Assembly (NCBI GenBank): GCA_012515125.1
Contig: JAAYYY010000205.1
Location: 1-45,761 of the forward strand
Source of the DNA: Chloroflexota bacterium
GTDB taxonomy: Bacteria > Chloroflexota > Anaerolineae > Promineifilales > Promineifilaceae
Length of the DNA stretch: 45,761 nucleotides
Direction: 5' to 3'
Of this stretch, positions 18,422 to 25,846 are shown piece after piece. The position numbers were made by a program, and so were the translations under genes. How positions within the stretch are numbered: position 1 is the stretch's first letter; the number at the start of each line of letters is the position of its first letter. Under the pieces are notes generated by a model. The model saw only the letters and a list, made by a program, of their open reading frames with translations, ran no database searches and was not told where the DNA came from.

Positions 18422-18427
18422 AGTATA
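18422..18427 (-). promoter_or_regulatory. Possible -10 box of the 50-aa peptide gene
   Basis: The minus strand reads 'tatact' about 53 bases before the ATG at 18369. No convincing -35 is visible, so this is tentative. Confidence 0.25.
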
Positions 18428-18540
18428 GTGAAAAGTAAGGGGAAGGTCGTTAGTACATAGGTCACTGACTTTTCGTGTCAGATGTAATCTCTTCTGCGCT
18501 CCAGAGAGTCTGACGCATAGGAAGGTTACGGCTGAGAACA

Positions 18541-18576
18541 AAAAGGGCCGGCGGTGGGAAGATCGCCGGCCCTTTT
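18541..18576. terminator. Strong intrinsic terminator
   Basis: A perfect 13-bp inverted repeat ('aaaagggccggcg' / 'cgccggccctttt') around a 10-base loop, with A- and T-tracts on both sides, so it can act in either direction. It lies 80 bases downstream of the minus-strand 3D-domain gene and closes that two-gene unit. Confidence 0.9.
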
Positions 18577-18656
18577 TCGTGGCAGCCCGGAGCGACTATT
18601 CGATTGCCTGGCAGGCCGAGTCGCCTGGTGTTGCCATCGCGCAAACGCACCTGCCG

Positions 18657-19226
18657 TTACGGCAGCCTTACCGTCACCGGCATGACCGTACCGTACGGTA
18701 CGGGCGCGCTCTCCAGGAGCAAGTCAATCCACAACTCGCCCGCGGCGGTGGTGACCACCTTGCTGCCCCGGTCGAGACAATAGAATATCTCGCCGCCGGG
18801 CAGCTCGACCGTTGCTCCGAAGGGCAGCTCTGGAGGGCAGGCCGCCGCCCGCCCTACCCATTCCTCCCACGGCAGCCCGCTGGCCATCCTGGAGATGCAC
18901 TTGCCGCCGACAAACTGGGCGCAGTTGACGCCGCCCAACGGAGGCCAGTAGTGGCTGATCTTAGCCATGCGCTGCACCCCCTCCGGCATTGCCGGAGCGA
19001 CGTCAACTGTCTCCGCGACGGGAGCTACCGGCGCATCTTCCAGAGCGCCGGTCCCGCTCAGAGCAGGCGCCGGTTTGATGGCGATAAGCCCGGAGACGAT
19101 GACGGCAATGGCGAGCAGAATCAGCGCCATCCGCTGCAGGCTGGGAACGCCGGTAGGCCGGCCCGGCGCAGGCAGCGCCGGGCCGGCGATAAAGTAATTG
19201 TCAAAGGGAGAAATCCACTGCGCCAC
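18657..19226 (-). CDS. Membrane-anchored 3D (double-psi beta-barrel) domain protein
   Basis: A 189-aa protein from GTG 19226 with 'gggagga' upstream. Residues 1-32 are cytoplasmic and about 33-53 form one membrane helix. A flexible Ala/Pro-rich stretch is followed from about residue 88 by an outside domain resembling the 3D/double-psi barrel of cell-wall lytic proteins: 'ACPPELPFGATVELPGG', then 'YCLDRGS' with the conserved Asp, then 'ELWIDLLL'. Several cysteines ('NCAQFVGGKC', 'ACP', 'YC') could form disulfides. Such domains occur in peptidoglycan-cleaving transglycosylases. It is second in a LexA-box-controlled unit, 14 bases after the 4-TM gene. The precise function is unknown; a role at the wall during DNA damage is a hypothesis. 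Confidence 0.65.
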   Translation of the reverse strand: MAQWISPFDNYFIAGPALPAPGRPTGVPSLQRMALILLAIAVIVSGLIAIKPAPALSGTGALEDAPVAPVAETVDVAPAMPEGVQRMAKISHYWPPLGGVNCAQFVGGKCISRMASGLPWEEWVGRAAACPPELPFGATVELPGGEIFYCLDRGSKVVTTAAGELWIDLLLESAPVPYGTVMPVTVRLP

Positions 19227-19240
19227 CGGCTAATCCTCCC

Positions 19241-20050
19241 TTACTCGTCTTCGCCTGCCGCGGAAAAGACCGCCGGCACGGGCTCAGGGCGAGAAAGCCG
19301 CTGGCTCCGGCGCTCGTCTGCCGTCATGCCTGCGGCTCCCACGACCGCCGGCTCTTCCCGCCGCAAGCGGCGGAAGATAGCCGGTACGTGATCCGGCTCC
19401 CGCACCGGGCGCAGGCCTGCCGGGAGAGGCGTGGGCCGTGGCAGGGACGCGCGCCGCGGCTGGCCCTGGGCCAGCGCGGGACGCGACGTGATCTGCCGGG
19501 CCTGGCGCTTCGTCTGCGCGCGCCGCAGGTTCGCGAAGTCGAACATCCAGTTACCGGCGACGGTGAAGGCGCCGATGAACAGGATGCGCGTCAGCCAGAC
19601 GAGCACGGCGACAAAGACCGGCACGACTTCCAGCAGCTGCTGCCGGGAGAGGACCTCGTTGCCCAGATCATGGTTAAGCAGGGTGAGCGATACAGCCCAC
19701 CAGGTCATCAGGGCGTTCATCGTCGCGCCAAGCAGCCAGGCGCCCATCAAGTACCAGACGCCGACCGGCGTGGGGGCGTCTTCCTCTTCAGGCAGGAAGA
19801 AGCGCACCAGACCGGCAAAGTCAATGGCGCAGAAAGCGATCGCCAGAACCGTGGCCCAACGCAGCCCGGCAAAGGTGACGCCGCCCAGTAGATTGTCCAA
19901 CGCATAGCGCGTTGTATCGAAGTTGAAGATCTCAAACGCAACTAGCGCCATCAGAAACAGGAGGCCGATGACCATTTGCCCGGAAAGGGACAGATGCAGG
20001 CCATCGTCTGCCTGCTGTCGCTGCTCGTTTGTCAGAAACTTTACAGCCAC
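19241..20050 (-). CDS. Four-TM membrane protein with basic cytoplasmic tail
   Basis: A 269-aa protein starting at GTG 20050 behind 'gaggagg'. About residues 24-45, 57-80, 92-117 and 136-162 are membrane helices. The remaining ~105 residues are rich in Arg and Pro ('RRAQTKRQARQ', 'RRASLPRPTPLP') and probably cytoplasmic. I do not recognise the family. It is first in a two-gene unit with the anchored 3D-domain protein, and its promoter is overlaid by two LexA-type boxes, so expression should rise on DNA damage. It could be a division or wall-synthesis inhibitor, a lysis-type membrane protein, or a leftover of a conjugative element. Nothing in the sequence decides between these. Confidence 0.7.
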   Translation of the reverse strand: MAVKFLTNEQRQQADDGLHLSLSGQMVIGLLFLMALVAFEIFNFDTTRYALDNLLGGVTFAGLRWATVLAIAFCAIDFAGLVRFFLPEEEDAPTPVGVWYLMGAWLLGATMNALMTWWAVSLTLLNHDLGNEVLSRQQLLEVVPVFVAVLVWLTRILFIGAFTVAGNWMFDFANLRRAQTKRQARQITSRPALAQGQPRRASLPRPTPLPAGLRPVREPDHVPAIFRRLRREEPAVVGAAGMTADERRSQRLSRPEPVPAVFSAAGEDE

Positions 20051-20153
20051 CGTCTATACCTCCTCTACAGGAATGGGCCGGCGCCGGGCGCCAACCCTGA
20101 AAAGCACCTCTTCAATTCCTCAGTTGCCCCGCGGGGAAGAAACGGACCTATTT

Positions 20154-20181
20154 AGAACAGATGTTCTAGAACAAGTGTTCT
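20154..20181. promoter_or_regulatory. Two tandem LexA-type (SOS) boxes
   Basis: 'agaacagatgttct' and 'agaacaagtgttct' lie back to back. Both fit GAAC-RNRY-GTTC, the core of the Gram-positive/actinobacterial SOS box. They begin directly after the -10 hexamer of the promoter for the 4-TM gene, so a bound repressor would cover the transcription start. Confidence 0.75.
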
Positions 20182-20182
20182 T

Positions 20183-20210
20183 ATTATAAGCGATTTTGCC
20201 GCCAGGTCAA
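20183..20210 (-). promoter_or_regulatory. Strong sigma-70 promoter of the SOS unit
   Basis: The minus strand reads TTGACC, 16 bases, TATAAT (or TTTGAC with 17). The expected start point falls inside the first LexA-type box. The resulting leader to GTG 20050 is about 125 bases. Confidence 0.8.
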
Positions 20211-20403
20211 AGCCTATTTTTGCCTTCTCTTAACCCGGCCTCACGCCTGGGACGGCGGCACAGGGCCGGTGTCATGACCGTCTCAATTTTCAGGCAATAG
20301 CCGGGGAGAGTATCGGCAAAAGGCTCCGCATCCCACCGCCAGGACCCTTGTTTATTTGAGAAAAAAGGTATAGCCGAAGGAGGTGAATAGAGGATAAGGG
20401 CAA
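20211..20403. other. Intergenic stretch without recognised gene
   Basis: I see no supported ORF here. A plus-strand 'aaggaggtga' near 20380 looks like a ribosome-binding site but leads only into a few codons. Confidence 0.4.
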
Positions 20404-20436
20404 GGGGAATAGAACATTAAAAAGTCTATTCTCCCC
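20404..20436 (-). terminator. Possible terminator after the 70-aa gene
   Basis: 'ggggaataga' and 'tctattctcccc' can pair with a two-base bulge. The structure lies 34 bases past the stop of the minus-strand 70-aa gene. The T-tract is poor. Confidence 0.35.
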
Positions 20437-20469
20437 AGAGGTAGAGGGGTAAATGTTAAAGGATTCAGC

Positions 20470-20682
20470 TCAGCTCGTGCGGCCCGCCTCCCGCTCCTGG
20501 AAAAAGTCCGCGACGATGGGGGCGACGTCAAGCGAGCGGATGGCGTCGAGGGCAACTTCCAGCGCCCCTTCGTGGCACAGGCCGCTCATGCTGGCGTCTT
20601 CGTAGCGCGTGGCAGCCAGCCGGAAGCAGGCATCGCGCACGGCGCGGGCGACGGCTTCGGCCAGATCCTGTTGTTCGTCCAT
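20470..20682 (-). CDS. Small conserved-looking 70-aa protein
   Basis: A 70-aa acidic soluble protein. 'VRDACFRLAATRYEDASMSGLCHEGALEVALDAIRSLDV' resembles a widespread family of ~70-residue proteins that databases sometimes label 'acetyltransferase' without evidence. It is too short for a GNAT fold, so no enzyme function is claimed. It has its own promoter region containing a large palindromic repeat and is followed by a weak hairpin, so it appears monocistronic. The role is unknown. Confidence 0.6.
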   Translation of the reverse strand: MDEQQDLAEAVARAVRDACFRLAATRYEDASMSGLCHEGALEVALDAIRSLDVAPIVADFFQEREAGRTS

Positions 20683-20690
20683 AAGATCAC

Positions 20691-20732
20691 CCTGGGGTAG
20701 CTACCCTTCACACAACGGGTAGCTACCCCAGG
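20691..20732. repeat. Perfect 16-bp inverted repeat; two GGGTAGCTACCC palindromes
   Basis: 'cctggggtagctaccc' is followed after 10 bases by its exact reverse complement. Each arm itself contains the 12-bp palindrome GGGTAGCTACCC, so the element is two identical dyads 26 bases apart. On the minus strand it lies between a 'tatact' and the start of the 70-aa gene, a place suited to an operator or a leader hairpin. Confidence 0.85.
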
Positions 20733-20794
20733 AAGTATAACAGATGTGGGCAGCCGGTACAGGCCAACCGGTAACCGGTAATGGAGTGCCGTGC

Positions 20795-22183
20795 TTACTC
20801 GGCCGGACCCTCGTGGAAGATGGCCGGCTGTTCGTCGCCCTCGACAATCAGGAGCGCTGCCAGGCCACGTTCGGAGCGGCTGAGGGCATGGTCTACGAGC
20901 ACGTAGTGGCCCGGCACCTCGACCGTAAACTCGACCACCGTAGCGCCGCCCGGCGGCACCGGCACCGTCTGAACGTCGGTCACCGGCCCGCTGGTTACGG
21001 AGCCCAGGTTGTAGACGCGGTCAAAGATCTCGCCGATGACGTGGAAGGAGGATGTCTTGTTGGGCCCGCCGACGCCGAAGAAGATACGCACCGTCTCGCC
21101 GACTTCGGCCCGCATCGCATTCTCCTCCAGCGTCAGGCCGCCGGCAGCGCCGTTGAAGACGAAGTATTCCGGCGTTTCGTGGCTCATCTTCTCCGGGTCG
21201 AAGGTGAGCAGGCCGGTGCTGCCATAAGGCTCGGCCGTGTACATCTCGCCCTGCATCACGTAGAACTCGCGATCGACAGGCGGCAGGCCCCCTTCCGGTT
21301 CGACGACGATCAGGCCGTACATGCCGTTGGTAATGTGGTGCGGCACGCTCGGCGTGGCGCAGTGATAGACGTAGACGCCGGGATTACGCGCCTCGAAGGT
21401 GAAGACGCGCTCTTCGCCGGGCGGGGTCTGGGTCAGACCGCCGCCGCCGTGCGGTCCGTTCACAGCGTGCAGGTCGATGGAATGGGCGAACTCGCTACCG
21501 TCCTCGTTCTGTACGCGCAGCTCGACAGTGTCACCTTCACGCACGCGCAGCATCGGGCCGGGCACGGTGCCGTCGAAAGTGAAGTAGTTATAGGTGGCGC
21601 CGTCGGCCAGCTGCCCTTCCATCTCCACAGCCGTCAGAGTCACCTGCACCAGCTCGGGCCCGCGCTCGCCGATCGGGGCGGGTAGGTCAGCCGGCCGGTG
21701 GACAATGTCGGCCCCTCCGGTCTCGGCAACCGGCTCGCCGACCCGGATGATGCCTTCCATCCCAGCCTGCCGGTGACCCGGCACGGAGCAGAAGTAGGCA
21801 AATTCGCCGGCCTCGCCAACCGTAAAGGTAATGGTCGCCGAGCTATCTTTGGCCGATAGCTCGCCGGTCGTGACGCCGAATGCATCCACGGTCAGGTCGT
21901 GAGCCATCCCGTCGCCGTTGATCAGGGTGATCGTCACGGTGTCGCCGGGCTCTGCTGCCAGCGTGGGATTAACCACGCCGTCGATGTCGCCGCCCACGCC
22001 GACGAAGGCCAGCCCGTGTTCCATAGAGGTGCGCAGCGTAAACTCGACGTCGCCGCCGAGATCGGCAGCCTCTGGCTCTGGCTCCTCGGGCAAAGCGCAG
22101 CCGACAAGGACCAGCAGAAGCAAACCAAAAAGCACCCCAAAGCGCAGCCAACGCCGGCCGGGAATTGTTCTCAAAACAGACAT
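20795..22183 (-). CDS. nirK: Copper nitrite reductase with N-terminal cupredoxin
   Basis: A 462-aa lipoprotein (lipobox 'LVGC' at residue 29) reducing nitrite to nitric oxide outside the membrane. About residues 45-150 are an extra blue-copper domain with ligands in 'AHDLTV' and 'FCSVPGHRQAGM'. The reductase core follows. Type 1 copper ligands are in 'FAHS', 'YHC', 'PHHI' and 'NGMYG'. Type 2 ligands are in 'DLHA', 'YHC' and 'LVDHAL'. The catalytic Asp is in 'SIDLHA' and His in 'SSFHVIGEIFD', the latter typical of AniA-like class II enzymes. An N-terminal cupredoxin is known from Hyphomicrobium NirK. An FNR-type box sits upstream, and a metal ATPase plus chaperone precede it on the same strand. 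Confidence 0.93.
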   Translation of the reverse strand: MSVLRTIPGRRWLRFGVLFGLLLLVLVGCALPEEPEPEAADLGGDVEFTLRTSMEHGLAFVGVGGDIDGVVNPTLAAEPGDTVTITLINGDGMAHDLTVDAFGVTTGELSAKDSSATITFTVGEAGEFAYFCSVPGHRQAGMEGIIRVGEPVAETGGADIVHRPADLPAPIGERGPELVQVTLTAVEMEGQLADGATYNYFTFDGTVPGPMLRVREGDTVELRVQNEDGSEFAHSIDLHAVNGPHGGGGLTQTPPGEERVFTFEARNPGVYVYHCATPSVPHHITNGMYGLIVVEPEGGLPPVDREFYVMQGEMYTAEPYGSTGLLTFDPEKMSHETPEYFVFNGAAGGLTLEENAMRAEVGETVRIFFGVGGPNKTSSFHVIGEIFDRVYNLGSVTSGPVTDVQTVPVPPGGATVVEFTVEVPGHYVLVDHALSRSERGLAALLIVEGDEQPAIFHEGPAE

Positions 22184-22235
22184 CTATACGGCACTCCTTT
22201 TTCCGGGCAGCACAGACCGCTGCCCAACCGTCACG

Positions 22236-22289
22236 ATCATAGATCGATCTCCGGCGCAGGGACTTGATCTGGATCAAGCCCTGCGCCGG
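22236..22289 (-). promoter_or_regulatory. nirK promoter with FNR/DNR box inside a large palindrome
   Basis: TTGATCTGGATCAA at 22264-22277 is a perfect TTGAT-N4-ATCAA FNR-family site. It forms the centre of a longer dyad ('ccggcgcaggg' ... 'ccctgcgccgg', 22251-22289, one unpaired A). The minus-strand -10 'tatgat' at 22241-22236 puts the start point near 22229, so the box centre lies about 41.5 bases upstream, the classic position for FNR-type activation. Confidence 0.8.
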
Positions 22290-22330
22290 ATTCAGCTATT
22301 TCTCACTTTGTGAAAAAGGGAACGCTTGCG

Positions 22331-24280
22331 CTAGGCGCGCAGCAGGCGCATGCCGTTGAGGATAACCACGAGCACCGACGCTTCGTGAACCAGCATGCCG
22401 CCGGCCATGTGGACCTCGCCCAGCAACACGCCGGCAAGGAGCAGGCCGACGGTGGCGAGGGCAATCGCCACGTTCTGGTGGATGTTACGCAGCGTCGCGT
22501 GGGATAGGCTGATGGCTTCCGGAAGCTTGAGCAGGTCGTCGGACATCAGCGCGACGTCAGCCGTTTCCAGGGCGATGTCGGTGCCCGCCGCACCCATGGC
22601 GATGCCGATGTCGGCCGCGGCCAGGGCCGGCGCGTCATTGATGCCGTCGCCGACCATAGCCACGACGTGCCCCTTGCTCTGTAGGCGGCGAATGGCCTCC
22701 AGCTTCTCTTCCGGCAGCAGTCCGGCGTGGACGTTAGTGATGCCGGTCTGATGGGCGATGGCTTCGGCCGTGCGCCGGTTGTCGCCCGTGAGCATGGCGA
22801 TCTCCTTCACGCCCGAGGCGCGCAGCCGGCGAACCATTTCCGCCGCGTCCGGCCGGACGGTATCGGCGATGCCCAGGACGCCGATAACTTCCCGGCCCAC
22901 ACTGACGAGCACGGCGGTCTTGCCTTCGTCCTGCAGGCGTTGCCGCTCCGTCTCGGCCCGTTGCGTTGCGCGAATCTCCAGCCGCTCCAGGAGCGCCGGC
23001 GTGCCGACGGCAATCGTCTGCCCGCCGTACCCGGCGATCACCCCCTGACCGGTGAAGGTCTCGAAATGGTCGGCGTCGGAGAGGCCGGGCAGGTCGCCAG
23101 CAGCCTCGACAATGGAGGCCGCCAGTGGATGCTCCGAGCCGGCCTCGGCAATCGCCGCCCAGCGCAGCACGTCCTGCTCCTGTGCGCTCCAGCGAGAGTC
23201 GCCGTTCGACGGCTCCAGAGCCCGCCCGCTGCCTCCGGCGGGAACGGCAGCCATCTCCGCCACCGGTACAGGCGCCAGCGCGACGACGTCAGTCACGCGC
23301 GGCCGGCCGGCGGTGAGCGTGCCGGTCTTGTCCAGGGCCAGGGCGGAGATCTTACCTGCGTTCTCCAGATAGTCGCCGCCCTTGATCAGGATGCCGCGCT
23401 GGGCGGCTCGCCCGATACCGGCGACGACGGAGACAGGCGTGGAAATAACCAGCGCGCCGGGGCAGCCGATGACCAGCAGCGTCAGCGCCAGCTCGACGTC
23501 CCGGGTCAGAAGGAAGGCGACGCCGCTGAGGCCGATGATGAACGGTGTATACCAGCGGGCGAAGCGCTCGATGAAGCGCTGCACCGGCGCCTTTTCTTCC
23601 TGGGCTTCTTCCACGCGGCGGATGATGCGCGCCAGTGTCGTGTCCGCGCCGATGCCCGTGGCGCGCAGGCGCAGCAGGCCGGCCTGGTTGACCGTGCCGG
23701 CGAACAGCTCGTCGCCGGTACTCTTCTCGACGGGAAGCGGCTCGCCCGTGATGGCGCTCTCGTCCACAGCCGAGCGCCCGCCGACGACGATGCCATCAAC
23801 CGGTACCTTGCTGCCCGGCTTGACGAGAACGATTTCGTCAGGCAGCACTTCGTACGGCGCGACCTCGACCTGCTGGCCGTCGCGCACGACGGTCGCCGTC
23901 GCCGGAGCCAGCTCCAGCAACCCCTGGAGCACCTGGCGGGTGCGGTCCAGCGTGCGGGCCTCCAGGTAAGCGCCGAGCAGGAAGAGGAAAGTCACGGCGG
24001 CTGCTTCCCAGACCTCGCCGATGAGCAGCGCGCCCCCGGCGGCAATCGTCACCAGCAGCTCGATGCTCACATGGCGATTGCGCAGGCTGTGCCAGGCGCG
24101 CACGGCGATGTCGCCGCCGGCCAGCAGGGCTGCAGCCGCCATGAAGGGGTCGTGCCAGCCGTCCTGCTGCAGAAGATGGCGTGCCCCCAGGGCGGCGAGG
24201 ATGAGCAGCCCACTGAGGATCATCAGCAGGCGGCGGCGCCGCGCCGGGTGGCGCCACGTCGCGGCCAGAGTGGCTACCAT
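22331..24280 (-). CDS. P1B-type heavy-metal ATPase
   Basis: A 649-aa metal-exporting P-type ATPase without an N-terminal metal-binding domain. About eight membrane helices flank the actuator motif 'TGEPLP', the phosphorylated Asp in 'DKTGTLT', 'SEHPLA' of the nucleotide domain and the hinge '[10 protein letters not shown]'. The ion-path motif in helix 6 reads 'IGCPGALV', that is CPG where CPC, SPC or TPC is usual. The last helix has '[11 protein letters not shown]', closer to P1B-4 (Co/Fe-type) than to Cu or Zn pumps. The metal therefore cannot be assigned. It starts 11 bases after the separate HMA chaperone gene and precedes nirK, so supply or removal of metal under low oxygen is a reasonable guess. 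Confidence 0.9.
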   Translation of the reverse strand: MVATLAATWRHPARRRRLLMILSGLLILAALGARHLLQQDGWHDPFMAAAALLAGGDIAVRAWHSLRNRHVSIELLVTIAAGGALLIGEVWEAAAVTFLFLLGAYLEARTLDRTRQVLQGLLELAPATATVVRDGQQVEVAPYEVLPDEIVLVKPGSKVPVDGIVVGGRSAVDESAITGEPLPVEKSTGDELFAGTVNQAGLLRLRATGIGADTTLARIIRRVEEAQEEKAPVQRFIERFARWYTPFIIGLSGVAFLLTRDVELALTLLVIGCPGALVISTPVSVVAGIGRAAQRGILIKGGDYLENAGKISALALDKTGTLTAGRPRVTDVVALAPVPVAEMAAVPAGGSGRALEPSNGDSRWSAQEQDVLRWAAIAEAGSEHPLAASIVEAAGDLPGLSDADHFETFTGQGVIAGYGGQTIAVGTPALLERLEIRATQRAETERQRLQDEGKTAVLVSVGREVIGVLGIADTVRPDAAEMVRRLRASGVKEIAMLTGDNRRTAEAIAHQTGITNVHAGLLPEEKLEAIRRLQSKGHVVAMVGDGINDAPALAAADIGIAMGAAGTDIALETADVALMSDDLLKLPEAISLSHATLRNIHQNVAIALATVGLLLAGVLLGEVHMAGGMLVHEASVLVVILNGMRLLRA

Positions 24281-24291
24281 CTCGGGCTTCC

Positions 24292-24507
24292 TCAGAAGGC
24301 CGAAGGCTCGGCTTCGTAGCCGGCGGCGCGCACGGCTTCGACAAGCCGGGATACGCCGGTCTGCGCCGGGTCGTGTTCGACCTCGATCCGGCCGGTGTTG
24401 AAGTGCACGGTGGCGCTTTCGACGCCGGGTACGTTTTGCAGCGCCTTCTCGATTTTGACGACGCAGGATGGGCAGGAAAGCTCGCGGCTACGCAACAGGG
24501 TCTTCAT
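24292..24507 (-). CDS. HMA-domain metallochaperone
   Basis: A 71-aa CopZ-like heavy-metal-associated domain. The metal-binding CxxC is in '[14 protein letters not shown]' (residues 12-15) and the fold pattern continues with '[19 protein letters not shown]' and 'AGYEAEP'. It probably hands metal to the ATPase encoded 11 bases downstream, replacing the N-terminal domain that pump lacks. 'aaggagata' precedes the ATG. An FNR-like box lies about 80 bases upstream. Confidence 0.9.
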   Translation of the reverse strand: MKTLLRSRELSCPSCVVKIEKALQNVPGVESATVHFNTGRIEVEHDPAQTGVSRLVEAVRAAGYEAEPSAF

Positions 24508-24556
24508 CTTGTTTTATCTCCTTCGTGATCCAGTATGGCGATCAATCACTGCCCAT

Positions 24557-24598
24557 AGATTAACCGGTCGCCGGCCGGCAAAACATGATCTGGATCAG
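24557..24598 (-). promoter_or_regulatory. FNR-like box and possible -10 of the chaperone/ATPase operon
   Basis: ATGATCTGGATCAG at 24585-24598 matches TTGAT-N4-ATCAA with one changed base at each end and has the same CTGG centre as the nirK site. A weak minus-strand -10 ('taatct', 24562-24557) would again place the box centre at about -41.5. Confidence 0.6.
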
Positions 24599-24642
24599 TT
24601 AGCCGCAAAGGAGATGATGGATTTTTGCGCTCGAGGGGGAAA

Positions 24643-25014
24643 CTACGGCTTCCGCGCGTTCCGGGCGGCTGCTTCGATCAGCGTCTCTATTCCTTCCCGA
24701 TGCACATCCGCCACGCTATGGAGCTTGACGTGGCGTAGCTGTTTGCCTGTGCCCACCAGCAGGCCGTGTGGATCTTCCAGGTCGGCGCCGTGGAAGAAAC
24801 CCAGATTCACGTGGTTCTTGAATGGCGACAGATAGAGGAAAACGTCGGCGTAACGGCCGGTGAAGGAGTAGGTCAGGCTGTTATGCCCTGCTCGGAACTC
24901 GCTTTGGGCTTCGGACAGCAGCTTTTCGACCAGCGCCCGCGCCTCCCGCGCAATGCTGGCGATCCTCTCGTCCTGGCGGGCCAACAGGTCGTCGAAAGTA
25001 GAAGCCCGGGTCAT
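24643..25014 (-). CDS. DUF1801-family protein
   Basis: A 123-aa soluble protein of the YdhG/DUF1801 family, recognised by 'NLGFFHGADLEDPHGLLVGTGKQLRHVKL'. Of two nearby ATGs, 25014 is preferred because 'ggagg' ends 6 bases before it, whereas it abuts the ATG at 25020. The track's longer start is unsupported. Function is unknown. It sits between the chaperone and the regulator gene with its own ribosome-binding site, so it may or may not be part of that regulon. Confidence 0.8.
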   Translation of the reverse strand: MTRASTFDDLLARQDERIASIAREARALVEKLLSEAQSEFRAGHNSLTYSFTGRYADVFLYLSPFKNHVNLGFFHGADLEDPHGLLVGTGKQLRHVKLHSVADVHREGIETLIEAAARNARKP

Positions 25015-25087
25015 GCTCATCCTCCTTTTTCGCCTGGTACAGGCATGGTCGCAGTTGTGGCCGGCCGTTCCCTCGCCCGGGATAAGA

Positions 25088-25846
25088 TCAGGCCAACCCA
25101 TCCTCGGCGAGGGCTGCCAGGGCGGGCTGGTCCGTGATGGCGACCCACTGCCGCCCGCTGGTGATCAACCCCTCTTTCTGCATCTGGCTCATAACGCGGC
25201 TGGTGCTCTCCGGCGTCGTGCCCGTCATCTGTGCCAGATCCTCCCGCGAAAGGGGCGTCTGGATGAGTAGGCCCATCTCCTGTTCTTCGCCCAGCTTCTC
25301 GGCGAGGCGCAACAAGGTGGCGGCGATGCGCTGCTCGACCGGGTAGGCGCTGAGCTGGCGCACGCGCTCCTGGGTGGCCTGCAGCCGGCTGTTGGTCAGG
25401 TCGAGCACAGCCAATGCAGCGGCCGGGTGCTGTTCGAGAATGGCGCGAAAGGCCTGTGTAGCCACGGCGAGGACACAGACCCCGGTCTGGGCGACGGCGG
25501 TTTCCGTATAGACCGCATTTTCCTGGGCGGAGAGGTTGCCGAAGAACTCGCCCGGCGTGAGCACGTCGAGCAGCACGTCCTTGCCGGCGTGGGTATGGTG
25601 CAGCAGCTTGACCTGCCCGGAGGCGACGACGTAGAGGAAAGCCGCCGACTCGCCGCTGTAGGTGATCGTCTCGCCGGCGACGAAACCTTGCTCGCGGAAA
25701 CGCTCGTTGGCCGCGGCAACGGCCTCGGGCGAAAGGGTAGCGAAGAAGGGGAGCGCGCCGAGGATCTCCAGGCGCAGGTCGATGGAGCAGGCTGCAGGGG
25801 GAACTATCTCGACTTCTACGGGGGAACGGCGGCGGCTGTCAGTCAT
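25088..25846 (-). CDS. Crp/Fnr-family regulator, DNR-like
   Basis: A 252-aa activator with a cyclic-nucleotide-type effector domain (about residues 30-145), a long dimerisation helix (about 145-175) and a C-terminal winged helix. Only two cysteines (20 and 124) are present, so the iron-sulfur cluster of true FNR is absent and it resembles DNR/NNR-type nitric-oxide or redox regulators. The recognition helix 'TPESTSRVMSQM' has E213-x-x-S216-R217, the set that reads TTGAT half-sites, matching the boxes at nirK and the chaperone gene. ATG 25846 overlaps the stop of the transglutaminase gene (ATGA). The track start 26251 lies inside that gene. Confidence 0.88.
   Translation of the reverse strand: MTDSRRRSPVEVEIVPPAACSIDLRLEILGALPFFATLSPEAVAAANERFREQGFVAGETITYSGESAAFLYVVASGQVKLLHHTHAGKDVLLDVLTPGEFFGNLSAQENAVYTETAVAQTGVCVLAVATQAFRAILEQHPAAALAVLDLTNSRLQATQERVRQLSAYPVEQRIAATLLRLAEKLGEEQEMGLLIQTPLSREDLAQMTGTTPESTSRVMSQMQKEGLITSGRQWVAITDQPALAALAEDGLA

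Noticed and set aside
18462-18650. 62-codon minus-strand ORF
   Set aside because: It runs across the perfect terminator hairpin and has no ribosome-binding site.
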